A stretch of DNA of 64,000 nucleotides from Streptomyces sp. NBC_00513 (GCF_041431415.1 NZ_CP107845.1:5766001-5830000); one strand, 5' to 3'; shown: positions 8,678-17,694, counted from the first letter of the stretch. Notes: generated from the sequence alone by a model not told the origin. Made by a program: numbers and translations.

Positions 8678-9463
8678 TCAGTTCCGGGAGTGCACCAGGG
8701 TGAAGATCGCCCCCTCCGGGTCCGCGACGGTGGCCAGCCGGCCGTTGAAGCCCTCGCGGGGCGGTTGGACGACGTGCCCGCCGAGGTCGATCACCCGGGC
8801 CGCGGCCGCGTCGGTGTCCTCGACCTCGAAGTACGTCATCCAGTGCGGCCCGCGATCGTGCGGCAGCGAGCGGCCCACCCCGTGCACGGCGGCGACCGGG
8901 CGTCCGTCCAGGCGCAGGGTCAGGTAGTCGAAGTCGTCGGTCGCGTCGGGGTGTTGGCGGGCCTCGTGGCCGAAGACGTGCTCGTAGAACTTGCCGACCG
9001 TCGTGGTGTCCTGCGTGACCAACTCGTTCCAGACCGGGGTGCCGGGGGAACCGTGCAGCGCGGTGCCGAGGTGGCTGCCCGCTTGCCAGATGCCGAAGAT
9101 GGCGCCGAGCGGGTCGGAGCAGATCGCCACCCGGCCCGCGACGCCGGCGTCCAGCGGGCCCACCGCGACCGTGCCTCCGCAGGCGCGGATCGCCTCGGCC
9201 GTGGCGTCGGCGTCGTCCGTGGCGAGGTACGTGGTCCAGGCGACCGGGAGGTCCCGGTCCGGGGGCATCTCGCCGACGCCGGCCACCTCTCGGCCGTCGA
9301 GCACCGCTCTGACATAGGGGCCCAACTGCTCCGGGCCCGGTTGGTAGTCCCAGCCGAAGAGGTCGGCGTAGAACTCCTCGGTGGGGCCGAGGCCGTGCAC
9401 CATCAGGCTCACCCAGCACGGTGTACCGGGCTCACGCCTGGTTGCCTTCGCTGCCTCGGTCAT
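8678..9463 (-). CDS. VOC (glyoxalase/bleomycin-resistance fold) family protein with two domains
   Basis: This 261-residue protein has two tandem VOC domains. The first is around residues 15-125, with FYADLFGWDYQPG and VAICSDPLGAIFGIWQ. The second is around 140-258, with FYEHVFGHEA, WMTYFEVEDTDAAAARV and ATVADPEGAIFTLV. Each domain supplies paired beta-alpha-beta-beta-beta units that usually build a metal site. Streptomyces proteins of this layout are often called hydroxylases or glyoxalase-like, but the substrate is unknown. The ATG at 9463 is preceded by GAGGAG; a longer upstream frame has no family similarity. It is transcribed divergently from the sulfurtransferase and points toward the tdk pseudogene. 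Confidence 0.85.
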   Translation of the reverse strand: MTEAAKATRREPGTPCWVSLMVHGLGPTEEFYADLFGWDYQPGPEQLGPYVRAVLDGREVAGVGEMPPDRDLPVAWTTYLATDDADATAEAIRACGGTVAVGPLDAGVAGRVAICSDPLGAIFGIWQAGSHLGTALHGSPGTPVWNELVTQDTTTVGKFYEHVFGHEARQHPDATDDFDYLTLRLDGRPVAAVHGVGRSLPHDRGPHWMTYFEVEDTDAAAARVIDLGGHVVQPPREGFNGRLATVADPEGAIFTLVHSRN

Positions 9464-9652
9464 GTCAGCCGTCTCCTCAGTCGTGGGCCTGTCCTCGAAG
9501 TGATGCTTCCACTCCGAGGGGTTCGGCGCGCCTCGACCGGGCCGCGTTTCCCGGGAGCGGAGGAGAGATGACCGAATCAATGCGGCCCGTCGCGGCGCGT
9601 TGATGTCCGGCTTGTTACGGGGGGTGCCGGGGTGGGGAGGAAGATGTGCCCC

Positions 9653-10495
9653 ATGACTGCGATCCTTTCGGCTTCCGAACTGATGAGCGAAATGACCGGA
9701 AGTACCCCACCGGTGCTCCTGGACGTCCGCTGGCAACTGGGCGGCCCCGACCAGCGGCCCGCGTACGAGGCACGGCACCTGCCGGGTGCCGTGTACGTGG
9801 ACCTGGACCACGAACTGGCAGGTCCCGTGAGCGCGACGGGACTTGGCGGGCGCCATCCGCTGCCGGACCCCGAGGCGTTCGGCGCGGTGATGCGCCGGGC
9901 CGGGGTCCGCGCCGGCGTGCCGGTGGTCGCGTACGACGGCGGGCAGGGATGGGCCGCCGCCCGGGCGTGGTGGCTGCTGCGCTGGACGGGGCACACGGAC
10001 GTTCGGGTCCTGGACGGGGGTCTGAAGGCCTGGACGGCGGCCGGGGGCGCGGTGACGACCGACACACCCACCCCCGCCAAGGGTGATTTCAAGCCAAACC
10101 CGGGCGCGCTGGAGGTCCTCGACGCGGACGGGGCGGCCGCGCTGGCCCGTTCGGGTGTCCTCCTGGACGCCAGGGCGGGGGAGCGGTACCGGGGCGAGGT
10201 CGAGCCGATCGACCGGGTCGGCGGCCACGTACCGGGGGCGGTGTCCGCTCCGACCTCGGAGAACGTGGACGCGGGCGGACGCTTCCTGCCGGCGGCGTCC
10301 CTGCGCGCACGGTTCGAGGCGCTCGGCGCCGCGGGCCAGGCCCCGGTCGCGGTCTACTGCGGCTCGGGGGTCTCCGGCGCGCACGAGGTGCTGGCCCTGG
10401 ACGTCGCGGGCATCCCGTCCGCGCTGTACGCGGGCAGCTGGTCGGACTGGTCCTCGGACCCGGCCCGCCCGGTCGCCACGGGCCCGACGCCGTAG
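9653..10495 (+). CDS. Thiosulfate/3-mercaptopyruvate-type sulfurtransferase (two rhodanese domains)
   Basis: This 280-residue protein has two rhodanese domains. The N-terminal domain starts with VLLDVRWQLGG and includes HLPGAVYVDLDHEL. The C-terminal domain carries the active-site loop YCGSGVSGAHEVLALD, whose Cys accepts the sulfane sulfur. The CGSGV loop is typical of the mercaptopyruvate/thiosulfate sulfurtransferase group. The start is not certain: ATG 9644 and GTG 9632 are in frame, and GGGGAGG at 9634-9640 would fit best with 9644 or 9653. The gene converges with sepH across a structured terminator region. Confidence 0.9.
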   Translation: MTAILSASELMSEMTGSTPPVLLDVRWQLGGPDQRPAYEARHLPGAVYVDLDHELAGPVSATGLGGRHPLPDPEAFGAVMRRAGVRAGVPVVAYDGGQGWAAARAWWLLRWTGHTDVRVLDGGLKAWTAAGGAVTTDTPTPAKGDFKPNPGALEVLDADGAAALARSGVLLDARAGERYRGEVEPIDRVGGHVPGAVSAPTSENVDAGGRFLPAASLRARFEALGAAGQAPVAVYCGSGVSGAHEVLALDVAGIPSALYAGSWSDWSSDPARPVATGPTP

Positions 10496-10566
10496 AGCGG
10501 GCACACCGAAGGTCGGGAGCGCCGCGCATGCCGCGCCCCCGACCCTCTCATACGGGTGTTCCCGCT
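10496..10566. terminator. Bidirectional terminator between sulfurtransferase and sepH
   Basis: An outer stem AGCGGG (10496) pairs with CCCGCT (10561-10566), and an inner stem GGTCGGG (10511-10517) pairs with CCCGACC (10538-10544). It lies between two convergent genes, as expected for a shared terminator; there is no U-tract, which is common in Streptomyces. Confidence 0.6.
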
Positions 10567-11572
10567 ATTCCTGCTTTTTGCGCCGGGTGCCGAAGACGAT
10601 CTCGTCCCAGCTCGGCACCGCGGCGCGCCGGCCCGGGCGGACGCCGTCCGCCTCGGCCTGCCGGTCGGTGGTGCCGGTCAACCGGTCGCGGTGGCCCGCC
10701 ACGGTGCGCGGCATCAGGACGTCGGCGTACGCGCTGCCGGCTCCCGCGGAGGCGGCCGGAGCCTCCTCGGCCTCCGGCTCCTCGGCCGGCAGGTCGACGC
10801 GTTCCGGAACCACCATGTCGCCGCGGAAGCTGGGCACGGCTTCCAGCAGGCTGGTCAAGGTGTCCCGCTCCTCCTCCGGTTCCGGCGGCGGGGCGGGGCG
10901 TTCCATCTGGCGGTCGAGTGCGCGGTCGAGCGGCCGGTCGCGGGGCAGCCGCGCGATCCTCGGCACGAACGGGAAGCTCGGCTCGGGTGTCGCGGGCAGG
11001 TCGTCCGATTCGCCGATCAGGGAGCGGGCCTCGTCGTCCACGGCCACGACGAGTCGGCGGGGCGGGTCGTACGTCCAGCTCGCCGAGTGCGGTTCGCCCG
11101 CGACCCGGTAGACCAGCAGGACCTCCCAGGTGCCGTCGTCGCGGCGCCAGGAGTCCCATTGCACGGACTCCTTGTCGGCCCCGCGCAGCGTCAGCCGTTC
11201 CTGGACGGCCTCGCCGAGCTGGGGACCGGTGTTCTCGCCGGGGCGGCGCACGGGAGTCTTGCGGGCGCGTTCCGCCATGAACGCGCGCTCCGCGAGCACG
11301 GGGCCCTCGAACCGGCGCACCCGGTCGACGGGGATGCCCGCGAGTTGAGCGACCTCCTCCGCGGAGGCGCCGGCTCGTATGCGGGCCTGGATGTCGCGAG
11401 GGCGGAGATGGCTCTCCACCTCGATCTCGATCTGGTTCAGGCGCGCACGGTCGTTGCGTACGGCGGCCCGGAGACGCTCGTCGATCGGAAGCGTGTACTC
11501 CGTGCTGTCCGCAGCCTTGAGCACCAGTCGTGTGCCGTCATTGGAGACGGCCACGACACGCAGTTCGGGCAT
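10565..11572 (-). CDS. sepH: Cell division protein SepH
   Basis: This 335-residue protein matches SepH of Streptomyces, a DUF3071-type protein that binds FtsZ and promotes Z-ring assembly in sporulating hyphae. The conserved N-terminal domain begins MPELRVVAVSNDGTRLVL and includes the helix-turn-helix-like stretch IRAGASAEEVAQLAGIPV. A central WDSWRRDDGTWEV segment follows, then a long acidic, Pro-rich disordered linker, and the short conserved C terminus PSWDEIVFGTRRKK. The ATG at 11572 has a GGGAGGT ribosome binding site; an upstream in-frame start at 11659 adds unconserved sequence. The order sulfurtransferase-sepH is conserved in streptomycetes. Confidence 0.92.
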   Translation of the reverse strand: MPELRVVAVSNDGTRLVLKAADSTEYTLPIDERLRAAVRNDRARLNQIEIEVESHLRPRDIQARIRAGASAEEVAQLAGIPVDRVRRFEGPVLAERAFMAERARKTPVRRPGENTGPQLGEAVQERLTLRGADKESVQWDSWRRDDGTWEVLLVYRVAGEPHSASWTYDPPRRLVVAVDDEARSLIGESDDLPATPEPSFPFVPRIARLPRDRPLDRALDRQMERPAPPPEPEEERDTLTSLLEAVPSFRGDMVVPERVDLPAEEPEAEEAPAASAGAGSAYADVLMPRTVAGHRDRLTGTTDRQAEADGVRPGRRAAVPSWDEIVFGTRRKKQE

Positions 11573-12110
11573 GGGGACCTCCCGGGTGGTGCCTGCCGAC
11601 GTCACGTGCGTCGCTGCTTCCGCTAGTCGAGTGTGGCCTGCCCGGGTGCAGCCTGCCACAACCTTGCCGAGTTAAACCGGCGTGTCGGGCATGCGCCCTT
11701 GATCGCCGTTATGGCACGGTTACCTGTTGGGTACGCACAGTGACCGAACGATTACTGTGCGCAGCAGGAACCCGTGCAACACCGCGGCATCGCCGGTCTC
11801 GAGTGCCGTTTCTCCATTGTCCGGCCCCCTCTCCCGAGTCCGGACATCCGAAAGGAAGGACGGCCCCAGGGCTCGCCACAGTACTCCATTCGGGCCACGC
11901 AGGTGGACCGCCGCGCCGCCGAACTTGTCTCGGGCGGCGGGAGTTGAGCTGCCCTGAATGCGGTCGGTATCCGGCCGGACCTGCGCCCCGGTCGGTTTGA
12001 GGGTGTCTTGCTTCACAGAATCCCCCGAAATGGAACTTTCCGTTTCGCTCAGGTGTCAGTAACTGCTGGAAGAGGAGAAGCGCGAGAGGCAGGGCACGCA
12101 GGGGATGGCG
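11573..12110. other. Intergenic region between sepH and the Pro/Thr-rich membrane protein, with an 8-bp inverted repeat
   Basis: About 540 bases without a convincing gene. The clearest element is a perfect inverted repeat: CGCACAGT at 11734-11741 and ACTGTGCG at 11754-11761, separated by 12 bases. It could be an operator or an RNA hairpin. Divergent promoters for sepH and the downstream gene must lie here. A 98-codon GTG-started minus-strand frame (11720-12016) has no recognisable features and is not annotated as a gene. Confidence 0.5.
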
Positions 12111-12974
12111 ATGGGTCAGAAGACGACGCGGGACACGGTGGACGCGGAACCGGAGAAGAAGAAGCTCGATCTGAGCGTGGCGCAGATCGCGGGCACCTCC
12201 ACCGCCACCGTCGCGGCTGCCCTGCTCGCCTCACAGATGGGGGTCTACGGCACGATCCTCGGAGCCGGCGTGGTGAGCGTGGTCGCCACCGCGGGAGGGC
12301 CCGTCGTCCAGCACCTGTTCCGACGAACCGGCGACCAGCTGCGCGAGACCGCCCGCCCCAAGGCCCGTCAGGTGCCCGTGGTGCACAAGGACCAGGCGGC
12401 GGACGGCTCGCTGCTGCCGGGTGCGGCCCTGCCCTCCGAGGAGTTCGGCGACGCGACCGTGCACGGCACCCGGGTACGGGGCTGGAAGCGAACAGCCGTC
12501 GCCTCCGGAGCCGCCTTCGCCATCGCGCTCGGCGGACTCGGCACCTACGAGGCGATCGCCGGCACCTCCGTCAGCCAGGGTGGCGGCACCATCCTGTCCG
12601 GGGGCACCCGCAAGGCCGCCGACCACAAGCCGAGCGCGCCGCGGGAGGATCCCGGTCGGGGCACCGACGACGGCGACGGCGGCAAGGGCGGGCGGGACGG
12701 CAAGGGCGGCGAGAGCCCGGGGTCCGGGAAGGACTCCCCGGACCCCTCGACCTCCCCGGGCGGCGAAAGCCCCGGACCGGACCCCACGCCCTCACGTTCC
12801 GGGGAGTCGAGCCCGGACCCGACGCCGCCGAAGCCCGACCCGACCCCGACGCCCACTCCGACCCCGACCCCGACTCCGGGGAAGTCGACCGGTGGTTCGG
12901 GGTCCGGTTCCGGATCGGGCTCCGGTTCCGACGGGACGGGCACCGGTACCGGACCCGCGCCGAGCCCCTCCTGA
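12111..12974 (+). CDS. Membrane protein with Gly/Pro/Thr/Ser-rich C-terminal tail
   Basis: This 287-residue protein belongs to no family I recognise. Residues 1-25 are charged. A hydrophobic Ala/Gly-rich region at about 27-66 (AGTSTATVAAALLASQ, YGTILGAGVVSVVATA) and a second hydrophobic helix at about 126-146 (AVASGAAFAIALGGLG) suggest two membrane segments. The C-terminal ~130 residues are low complexity: Gly/Lys/Asp-rich, then tandem PT dipeptides, then SG repeats, which looks like an extracellular wall-spanning spacer. ATG 12105 is also in frame; 12111 was chosen because AGGGG sits 6 bases before it. It ends 7 bases before the convergent oxidase gene. Confidence 0.65.
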   Translation: MGQKTTRDTVDAEPEKKKLDLSVAQIAGTSTATVAAALLASQMGVYGTILGAGVVSVVATAGGPVVQHLFRRTGDQLRETARPKARQVPVVHKDQAADGSLLPGAALPSEEFGDATVHGTRVRGWKRTAVASGAAFAIALGGLGTYEAIAGTSVSQGGGTILSGGTRKAADHKPSAPREDPGRGTDDGDGGKGGRDGKGGESPGSGKDSPDPSTSPGGESPGPDPTPSRSGESSPDPTPPKPDPTPTPTPTPTPTPGKSTGGSGSGSGSGSGSDGTGTGTGPAPSPS

Positions 12975-12981
12975 ACCGGGG

Positions 12982-14328
12982 TCAGCTCCCGAGCACGCGC
13001 CGCAGGTAGTCGTTGCCGAACAGCCGGTCCGGGTCCAGCCGGTCCCGCAGCCCCGTGAACTCGGCGAAGCGCGGGTACACCCCGGCGAGGTACTCCGCGT
13101 CCCGCGTGTGCACCTTGCCCCAGTGCGGCCGTCCGCCGTGCGCGGTGAAGATGCGCTCCGCCGCCGTGAAGTAGGCCTGGTACGGGGTGCCCTTGTACAT
13201 GTGGACCGCCACGTAGGCCGTCTCCCGACCCGACGCCGTGGACAGGGTGACGTCGTCGGCCGGCGCGGTGCGGACCTCCACCGGGAAGCTGACGCGCAGG
13301 TCGGATCCGTCGACCATCGCCTTCAACTCGCGCAGCGCCTCCACGACGCGCTCACGGGGAAGCGCGTACTCCATCTCCACGAACCGGACCCGGCGCGGGC
13401 TGGTGAACACCTTGTACGGGATGTCCGTGTAGGTGCGCGCCGACAGGGCGCGGCTGGCGATCCGGGCGATGCCGGGGACGGTCGCCGGGACGGCGCGCCC
13501 CAGCGAGTTGACGGCCTGGAAGAGGCCGTTGGACAACAGTTCGTCCTCCACCCACGCGCTCACCGCCCCGGGCGGGGCGGCCGGCCCCTGGCTGCGGTTG
13601 TTCCGCTTGGTGTTGCAGTTCCCGGTGTGCGGGAACCAGTAGAACTCGAAGTGCTCGTTCTCCGCGAAGTGCTCGTCGAACTCGGCCGTCACCCGGTCGA
13701 AGGACATCGGCTCCTCACGGGCGGTCAGGAAGAAGATCGGCTCCACGGCGAGGGTGACCGAGGTGAGGATGCCGAGCGCGCCGATGCCGAGCCGGGCCGC
13801 CGCGAAGACCTCCGGGTTCTCCTTCTCCGAGCACGCCAGCAGCCTGCCGTCGGCCGTGACCAGCTCCAACCCGCGGATCTGCGCGGAGAGGGAGGCCGAG
13901 TCGCGGCCGGTGCCGTGGGTGCCGGTGCTGGTGGCGCCGGAGATCGTCTGCTCCATGATGTCGCCCATGTTGGTGAGCGACAGGCCCTCCCTGGCCAGGG
14001 CCTGGTTGAGGTCCTTGAGGACCGTCCCCGCCGCCACCGTGACGGTCCCGGCCGCGCGGTCCACCGACCGGATGCCGGCCAGGGACTGCGGACGGATCAG
14101 CACGCCGTCGGTGGCGGCGGCCGCCGTGAAGGAGTGGCCGGTGCCGACCGCCTTCACCCTCAACCCGTCCTCGGCGGCCCGACGGACCGCCTCCTGAAGC
14201 TCCCCGACCGAGGTCGGGGTCACCACGCGGGCGGGGGTGGCACTGACGTTCCCCGCCCAGTTACGCCACGTGCCCGGCGTCCTCGCCGCCCCGGCGTACC
14301 CGCTCTGCCCTGCTGTCGCCGTCCCCAT
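12982..14328 (-). CDS. FAD-linked sugar-1,4-lactone oxidase (D-arabinono-1,4-lactone oxidase family)
   Basis: This 448-residue flavoenzyme has the typical start TWRNWAGNVSATPARV, an FAD-binding PCMH domain with VGTGHSFT (the His is the usual covalent flavin site) and STGTHGTGRDSAS, and the C-terminal ALO domain with FYWFPHTGNC and GGRPHWGKVH. Enzymes of this family oxidise aldono-lactones, and sometimes polyols such as xylitol (alditol oxidase), using O2. The exact substrate cannot be read from sequence. The start at 14328 gives a 68-base overlap with the end of the upstream MFS gene, a large but plausible overlap. The two genes are probably co-transcribed. Confidence 0.88.
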   Translation of the reverse strand: MGTATAGQSGYAGAARTPGTWRNWAGNVSATPARVVTPTSVGELQEAVRRAAEDGLRVKAVGTGHSFTAAAATDGVLIRPQSLAGIRSVDRAAGTVTVAAGTVLKDLNQALAREGLSLTNMGDIMEQTISGATSTGTHGTGRDSASLSAQIRGLELVTADGRLLACSEKENPEVFAAARLGIGALGILTSVTLAVEPIFFLTAREEPMSFDRVTAEFDEHFAENEHFEFYWFPHTGNCNTKRNNRSQGPAAPPGAVSAWVEDELLSNGLFQAVNSLGRAVPATVPGIARIASRALSARTYTDIPYKVFTSPRRVRFVEMEYALPRERVVEALRELKAMVDGSDLRVSFPVEVRTAPADDVTLSTASGRETAYVAVHMYKGTPYQAYFTAAERIFTAHGGRPHWGKVHTRDAEYLAGVYPRFAEFTGLRDRLDPDRLFGNDYLRRVLGS

Positions 14329-15532
14329 CGGTGCCTGGCTCCTCCCCTTGCGCCGGCCTCGTCAGCCGGCGGAATCCCGCGAACGCCACCGCTGCCGCGG
14401 TCACCCCCGCCGAGAGCGAGACGACGTACCCGGTCCGCGCGCCGGCCGCGTCGACGACCCAGCCGGCCACGGAGGACCCGAGCGCGATGCCGACCGCGAG
14501 GCCGGTGCTGATCCAGGTCATGCCCTCGGTCAGCTTCGCGTGAGGTACGTGCGCCTCGATCAGGGCCATCGTGGTGATCATCGTGGGAGCGATGGCGAGG
14601 CCCGAGACGAAGAGCGCCACGGCCAGAAACGGAAGGTTCCCGGCCAGTAGGAGGGGGATCATACTCACGGCCATCGCACTGATGCCCAGCATCCATCGAG
14701 GTTCGGCCTTGCCCTTGAAGTGCAGCAGGCCGAAGACGATGCCCGCGAGGCAGGATCCGAAGGCCCAGATCGCCAGGAACACCCCGCCGAGGGACTTGTT
14801 GCCGTGTTCCTCGGCGAAGGCCAGCGTCGCCACGTCCACGGACCCGAAGATCGCGCCGGTGGCCGCGAAGGTGGCGACCAGGACCTGGAGGCCGGGGGAG
14901 CGCAGCGCCGAGGACCGGTCCGACTGCGGGTGACGGGGATGGGGCGCGGGCTCGGTGGCGGTGAGCGCGGTCAGCCACCACACGCCCGTCAGCAGGCAGA
15001 CGAGCGCGACCACCGGGCCGGCCTCCGGGAACCAGCTCGCGGACAAGGTCGCGGCGAGCGGCGGACCGACGATGAAGCACAGCTCGTCGAGGATCGACTC
15101 GAACGAGTAGGCGGTGTGCAGCTGCGGGGTGTCCCGGAAGAGCGCCGTCCACCGCGCGCGCACCATCGAACCGACGCTGGGCACGCAGCCCGCGACGACG
15201 GCGAAGACGAAGAGGGTCCAGCGGGGCCATTCGTTCGCCGCCGAGAGCAGCAGGCCCGTCACGGCCCCCGCCGCGACGAGCGTCGCCGGGCGCAGCACCC
15301 GCCGTTGTCCGTACTGGTCCACCAGCCGGGACACCTGGGGGCCCACGGCGGCGGCCGAGAGCGCGATGGTCGCCGTGATCCCGCCCGCGAGGGCGTAGCT
15401 GCCGCCGAGCTCGGTGATCATCGTCAGCACGCCGATGCCGACCATGGACAGGGGCATCCGACCGATGAGGCCGGCGGCCGTGAACCCCTTGGTGCCGGGG
15501 GCCGCGAAGATCGCGCGGTAGGGACTGGGCAC
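14261..15532 (-). CDS. MFS transporter
   Basis: This 423-residue protein has about 12 hydrophobic segments typical of the major facilitator superfamily, beginning with PLSMVGIGVLTMITEL and including the loop motif RLVDQYGQRRVLRP after TM2. A central hydrophilic loop is rich in Pro, His and Ser (about residues 185-205), and a hydrophilic Arg/Asp/Gly-rich tail overlaps the downstream oxidase start. The start codon is GTG at 15532. The substrate is unknown. Its promoter region contains a candidate DmdR/IdeR iron box (15618-15636) shared with divergent ferrochelatase, so control by iron and a role in metal, siderophore or porphyrin export are possible but unproven. Confidence 0.85.
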   Translation of the reverse strand: MPSPYRAIFAAPGTKGFTAAGLIGRMPLSMVGIGVLTMITELGGSYALAGGITATIALSAAAVGPQVSRLVDQYGQRRVLRPATLVAAGAVTGLLLSAANEWPRWTLFVFAVVAGCVPSVGSMVRARWTALFRDTPQLHTAYSFESILDELCFIVGPPLAATLSASWFPEAGPVVALVCLLTGVWWLTALTATEPAPHPRHPQSDRSSALRSPGLQVLVATFAATGAIFGSVDVATLAFAEEHGNKSLGGVFLAIWAFGSCLAGIVFGLLHFKGKAEPRWMLGISAMAVSMIPLLLAGNLPFLAVALFVSGLAIAPTMITTMALIEAHVPHAKLTEGMTWISTGLAVGIALGSSVAGWVVDAAGARTGYVVSLSAGVTAAAVAFAGFRRLTRPAQGEEPGTDGDGDSRAERVRRGGEDAGHVA

Positions 15533-15617
15533 GTTGCGCTCCGTAAGGGACGTCTGTGGCCCCCACAGGTCACGGTCGCCGACAAGGCGCCCGCATGGGG
15601 AAAATCCAGACAGGAAG

Positions 15618-15636
15618 TTAGGGTGACCTTACCTTT
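15618..15636. promoter_or_regulatory. Candidate iron box (DmdR/IdeR/DtxR-type operator)
   Basis: TTAGGGTGACCTTACCTTT matches 12 of 19 positions of the textbook actinobacterial iron box TTAGGTTAGGCTAACCTAA, including the outer TTAGG and the ACCT half. It lies 85 bases upstream of the MFS start and 66 bases upstream of ferrochelatase, so iron-loaded repressor could affect either gene. The match was judged by eye. Confidence 0.5.
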
Positions 15637-15702
15637 GATCTTCGGTCTCGGGCGCGCCGGGTCCGTTTCCCGGCCCGAGCCGGCGGGTGGCAGGATTCGA
15701 GC

Positions 15703-16863
15703 ATGTCTGACCAGCTCCGTGCCTGCGCCCCCCGAGCGGCCGAGGGCCTCGCCGCCCCCTACGACGCCCTCCTGTTGCTCTCCTTCGGCGGCCCCGAGGG
15801 CCCCGACGACGTCGTTCCGTTCCTGGAGAACGTGACGCGGGGGCGCGGCATCCCGCGCGAGCGGCTCAAGGAGGTCGGGCAGCACTACTTCGGTTTCGGC
15901 GGGGTCAGCCCCATCAACGGGCAGAACCGCGCGTTGCTGGACGCCCTGCGCAAGGACTTCGCGGAGCACGGGTTGGACCTGCCGGTCTACTGGGGCAACC
16001 GCAACTGGGCTCCGTACCTCACCGACGTGCTGCGCGAGATGGCCGCCGACGGCCGCCGCCGGATCGCGGTGCTCGCGACCAGCGCCTACGCCTCGTACTC
16101 GGGCTGCCGGCAGTACCGGGAGAACCTCGCCGACGCCTTGGCGCGGTTGGCCGAGGAGGGGGTGGAGGAGCTGCCTCGGGTGGACAAGCTGCGGCACTAC
16201 TTCAACCACCCGGGGTTCGTGCAGCCGATGATCGACGGGGTGCTCGCCTCCCTGGCCGAGCTGCCGCGGGACGTGCGGGCCGGGGCGCGCCTGGTGTTCA
16301 CCACGCACTCGATCCCGACCGCCTCGGCGGACACCTCCGGCCCGGTGGAGGGGCACGGCGAGGGCGGTGCGTACGTCCGCCAGCACCTGGACGTGGCCAC
16401 GGTGATCGCGGACGCGGTGCGCGCCGAGACGGGCACCGAACTGCCCTGGGACCTCGTCTACCAGTCGCGCAGCGGCGCCCCGCACATCCCGTGGCTGGAG
16501 CCGGACATCTGCGACCACCTGGAGGCCCTGCACGCGGAGGACACCCCGGCGGTCGTGATGGTGCCGATCGGGTTCGTCTCGGACCACATGGAGGTCCTCT
16601 ACGACCTCGACACGGAGGCCACGGCCAAGGCCGCCGAACTGGGCCTGCCGATCGCCCGCTCGGCGACGGTCGGCGCCGACCCGCGGTTCGCGGCGGCGGT
16701 ACGCGACCTGCTGCTGGAGCGGGCAGTGGCCGAGCGCGGCGAGCCGGTCGAACGGTGCGCGCTGGGGCTGCTCGGCCCGAGTCATGATCTGTGCGCGGCG
16801 GGCTGTTGCCCGGCGCGGGCCCCGCGGCCCGCCGCCGCGGGCGTGGACAGTCCGTACGCCTGA
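15703..16863 (+). CDS. hemH: Ferrochelatase (coproporphyrin III ferrochelatase type)
   Basis: This 386-residue enzyme inserts Fe2+ into the porphyrin; in actinobacteria the substrate is coproporphyrin III (CpfC) rather than protoporphyrin IX. Visible signatures are [20 protein letters not shown] at the N terminus, FGGVSPIN, the catalytic-His segment [11 protein letters not shown], and [17 protein letters not shown] with the conserved acidic residue. Actinobacterial [2Fe-2S] ligands are suggested by SGCRQY and the C-terminal [12 protein letters not shown]. Length fits the actinobacterial form with an extended C terminus. It lies 20 bases upstream of an inositol-monophosphatase-like gene and diverges from an MFS gene over a candidate iron box. 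Confidence 0.93.
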   Translation: MSDQLRACAPRAAEGLAAPYDALLLLSFGGPEGPDDVVPFLENVTRGRGIPRERLKEVGQHYFGFGGVSPINGQNRALLDALRKDFAEHGLDLPVYWGNRNWAPYLTDVLREMAADGRRRIAVLATSAYASYSGCRQYRENLADALARLAEEGVEELPRVDKLRHYFNHPGFVQPMIDGVLASLAELPRDVRAGARLVFTTHSIPTASADTSGPVEGHGEGGAYVRQHLDVATVIADAVRAETGTELPWDLVYQSRSGAPHIPWLEPDICDHLEALHAEDTPAVVMVPIGFVSDHMEVLYDLDTEATAKAAELGLPIARSATVGADPRFAAAVRDLLLERAVAERGEPVERCALGLLGPSHDLCAAGCCPARAPRPAAAGVDSPYA

Positions 16864-16883
16864 CCCCAGGGAGTGGCACGACC

Positions 16884-17687
16884 ATGATTTCCGCGGAACT
16901 GAAGGCCGAGCTGCTCGACGTGGGTCTGGAGGCGGCCCGGCGGGCGGGTGAACTGCTGCGCGACGGGCGACCGGCGGACCTCGCGGTGGCCGCGACCAAG
17001 TCCAGCCCGATCGACGTGGTGACCGAGATGGACATCGCGGCGGAGAAGCTGATCACCGAGATCCTCGGACGCAGGCGTCCCGAGGACGGGCTGCTGGGCG
17101 AGGAGGGCGCGGACACCCCCGGGACCAGCGGCGTGCGCTGGGTCGTGGACCCGCTCGACGGCACCGTGAACTACCTGTACGGGCTGCCGAGCTGGTCCGT
17201 GTCGGTCGCCGCCGAGTACCGGGGCGAGACCGTGGTCGGGGTCGTCGCGGCCCCGATGCGCGGGGAGACGTTCCACGCGGTGCTCGGGGACGGGGCGTGG
17301 CTGGGCGACACCCGTCTCGCGTGCCGGCCGCCGGCGCCGCTGGACCAGGCGCTGATCGCGACCGGATTCGCGTACGTGCAGGCGCGGCGGGCGCACCAGG
17401 CCGAGGTCGCCCGGCGGATCATCCCGCTGGTCCGGGACATCCGGCGGGGCGGCTCGGCGGCCGTGGACCTGTGCGACGTGGCCGCCGGGCGGCTGGACGG
17501 GTACTGGGAGCGGGGGCTGAACCCCTGGGACCTGGCGGCGGGCGAGTTGATCGCGCGCGAGGCGGGGGCGCTGACCGGAGGCCGCCCGGGGCGGCCCGCC
17601 TCGGGCGAACTGGCGCTGGCGGCCACCCCGGCCGTGTTCGCCTCGCTGCAACCACTGCTGGACGAGGCGGAGGCCTGGCGCGACTGA
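16884..17687 (+). CDS. Inositol monophosphatase family protein
   Basis: This 267-residue Mg2+-dependent phosphatase carries the IMPase metal-site motifs GEEG (near residue 73), WVVDPLDGTVNYLYG (residues ~88-102) and the C-terminal substrate motif GYWERGLNPWDLAAGELIA. The RRGGSAAVDLCDVAAGRLD segment is typical of the family. Members hydrolyse inositol phosphates, histidinol phosphate or related sugar phosphates; which one applies is not visible. The ATG at 16884 follows an AGGGA site, and a longer in-frame start lies within the ferrochelatase gene. The gene follows ferrochelatase by 20 bases, suggesting an operon, and ends before tandem hairpins. Confidence 0.9.
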   Translation: MISAELKAELLDVGLEAARRAGELLRDGRPADLAVAATKSSPIDVVTEMDIAAEKLITEILGRRRPEDGLLGEEGADTPGTSGVRWVVDPLDGTVNYLYGLPSWSVSVAAEYRGETVVGVVAAPMRGETFHAVLGDGAWLGDTRLACRPPAPLDQALIATGFAYVQARRAHQAEVARRIIPLVRDIRRGGSAAVDLCDVAAGRLDGYWERGLNPWDLAAGELIAREAGALTGGRPGRPASGELALAATPAVFASLQPLLDEAEAWRD

Positions 17688-17694
17688 GGTCCGT

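Noticed and set aside
9574..9652. GTG 9632 and ATG 9644 as alternative starts of the sulfurtransferase
   Set aside because: Kept only as alternatives: the added residues are not family-like and 9632 overlaps the likely ribosome binding site.
11720..12016. A 98-codon minus-strand frame in the sepH upstream region
   Set aside because: It has a GTG start with a weak purine tract but no recognisable motif or neighbour logic, and it would occupy the promoter region of the downstream gene.
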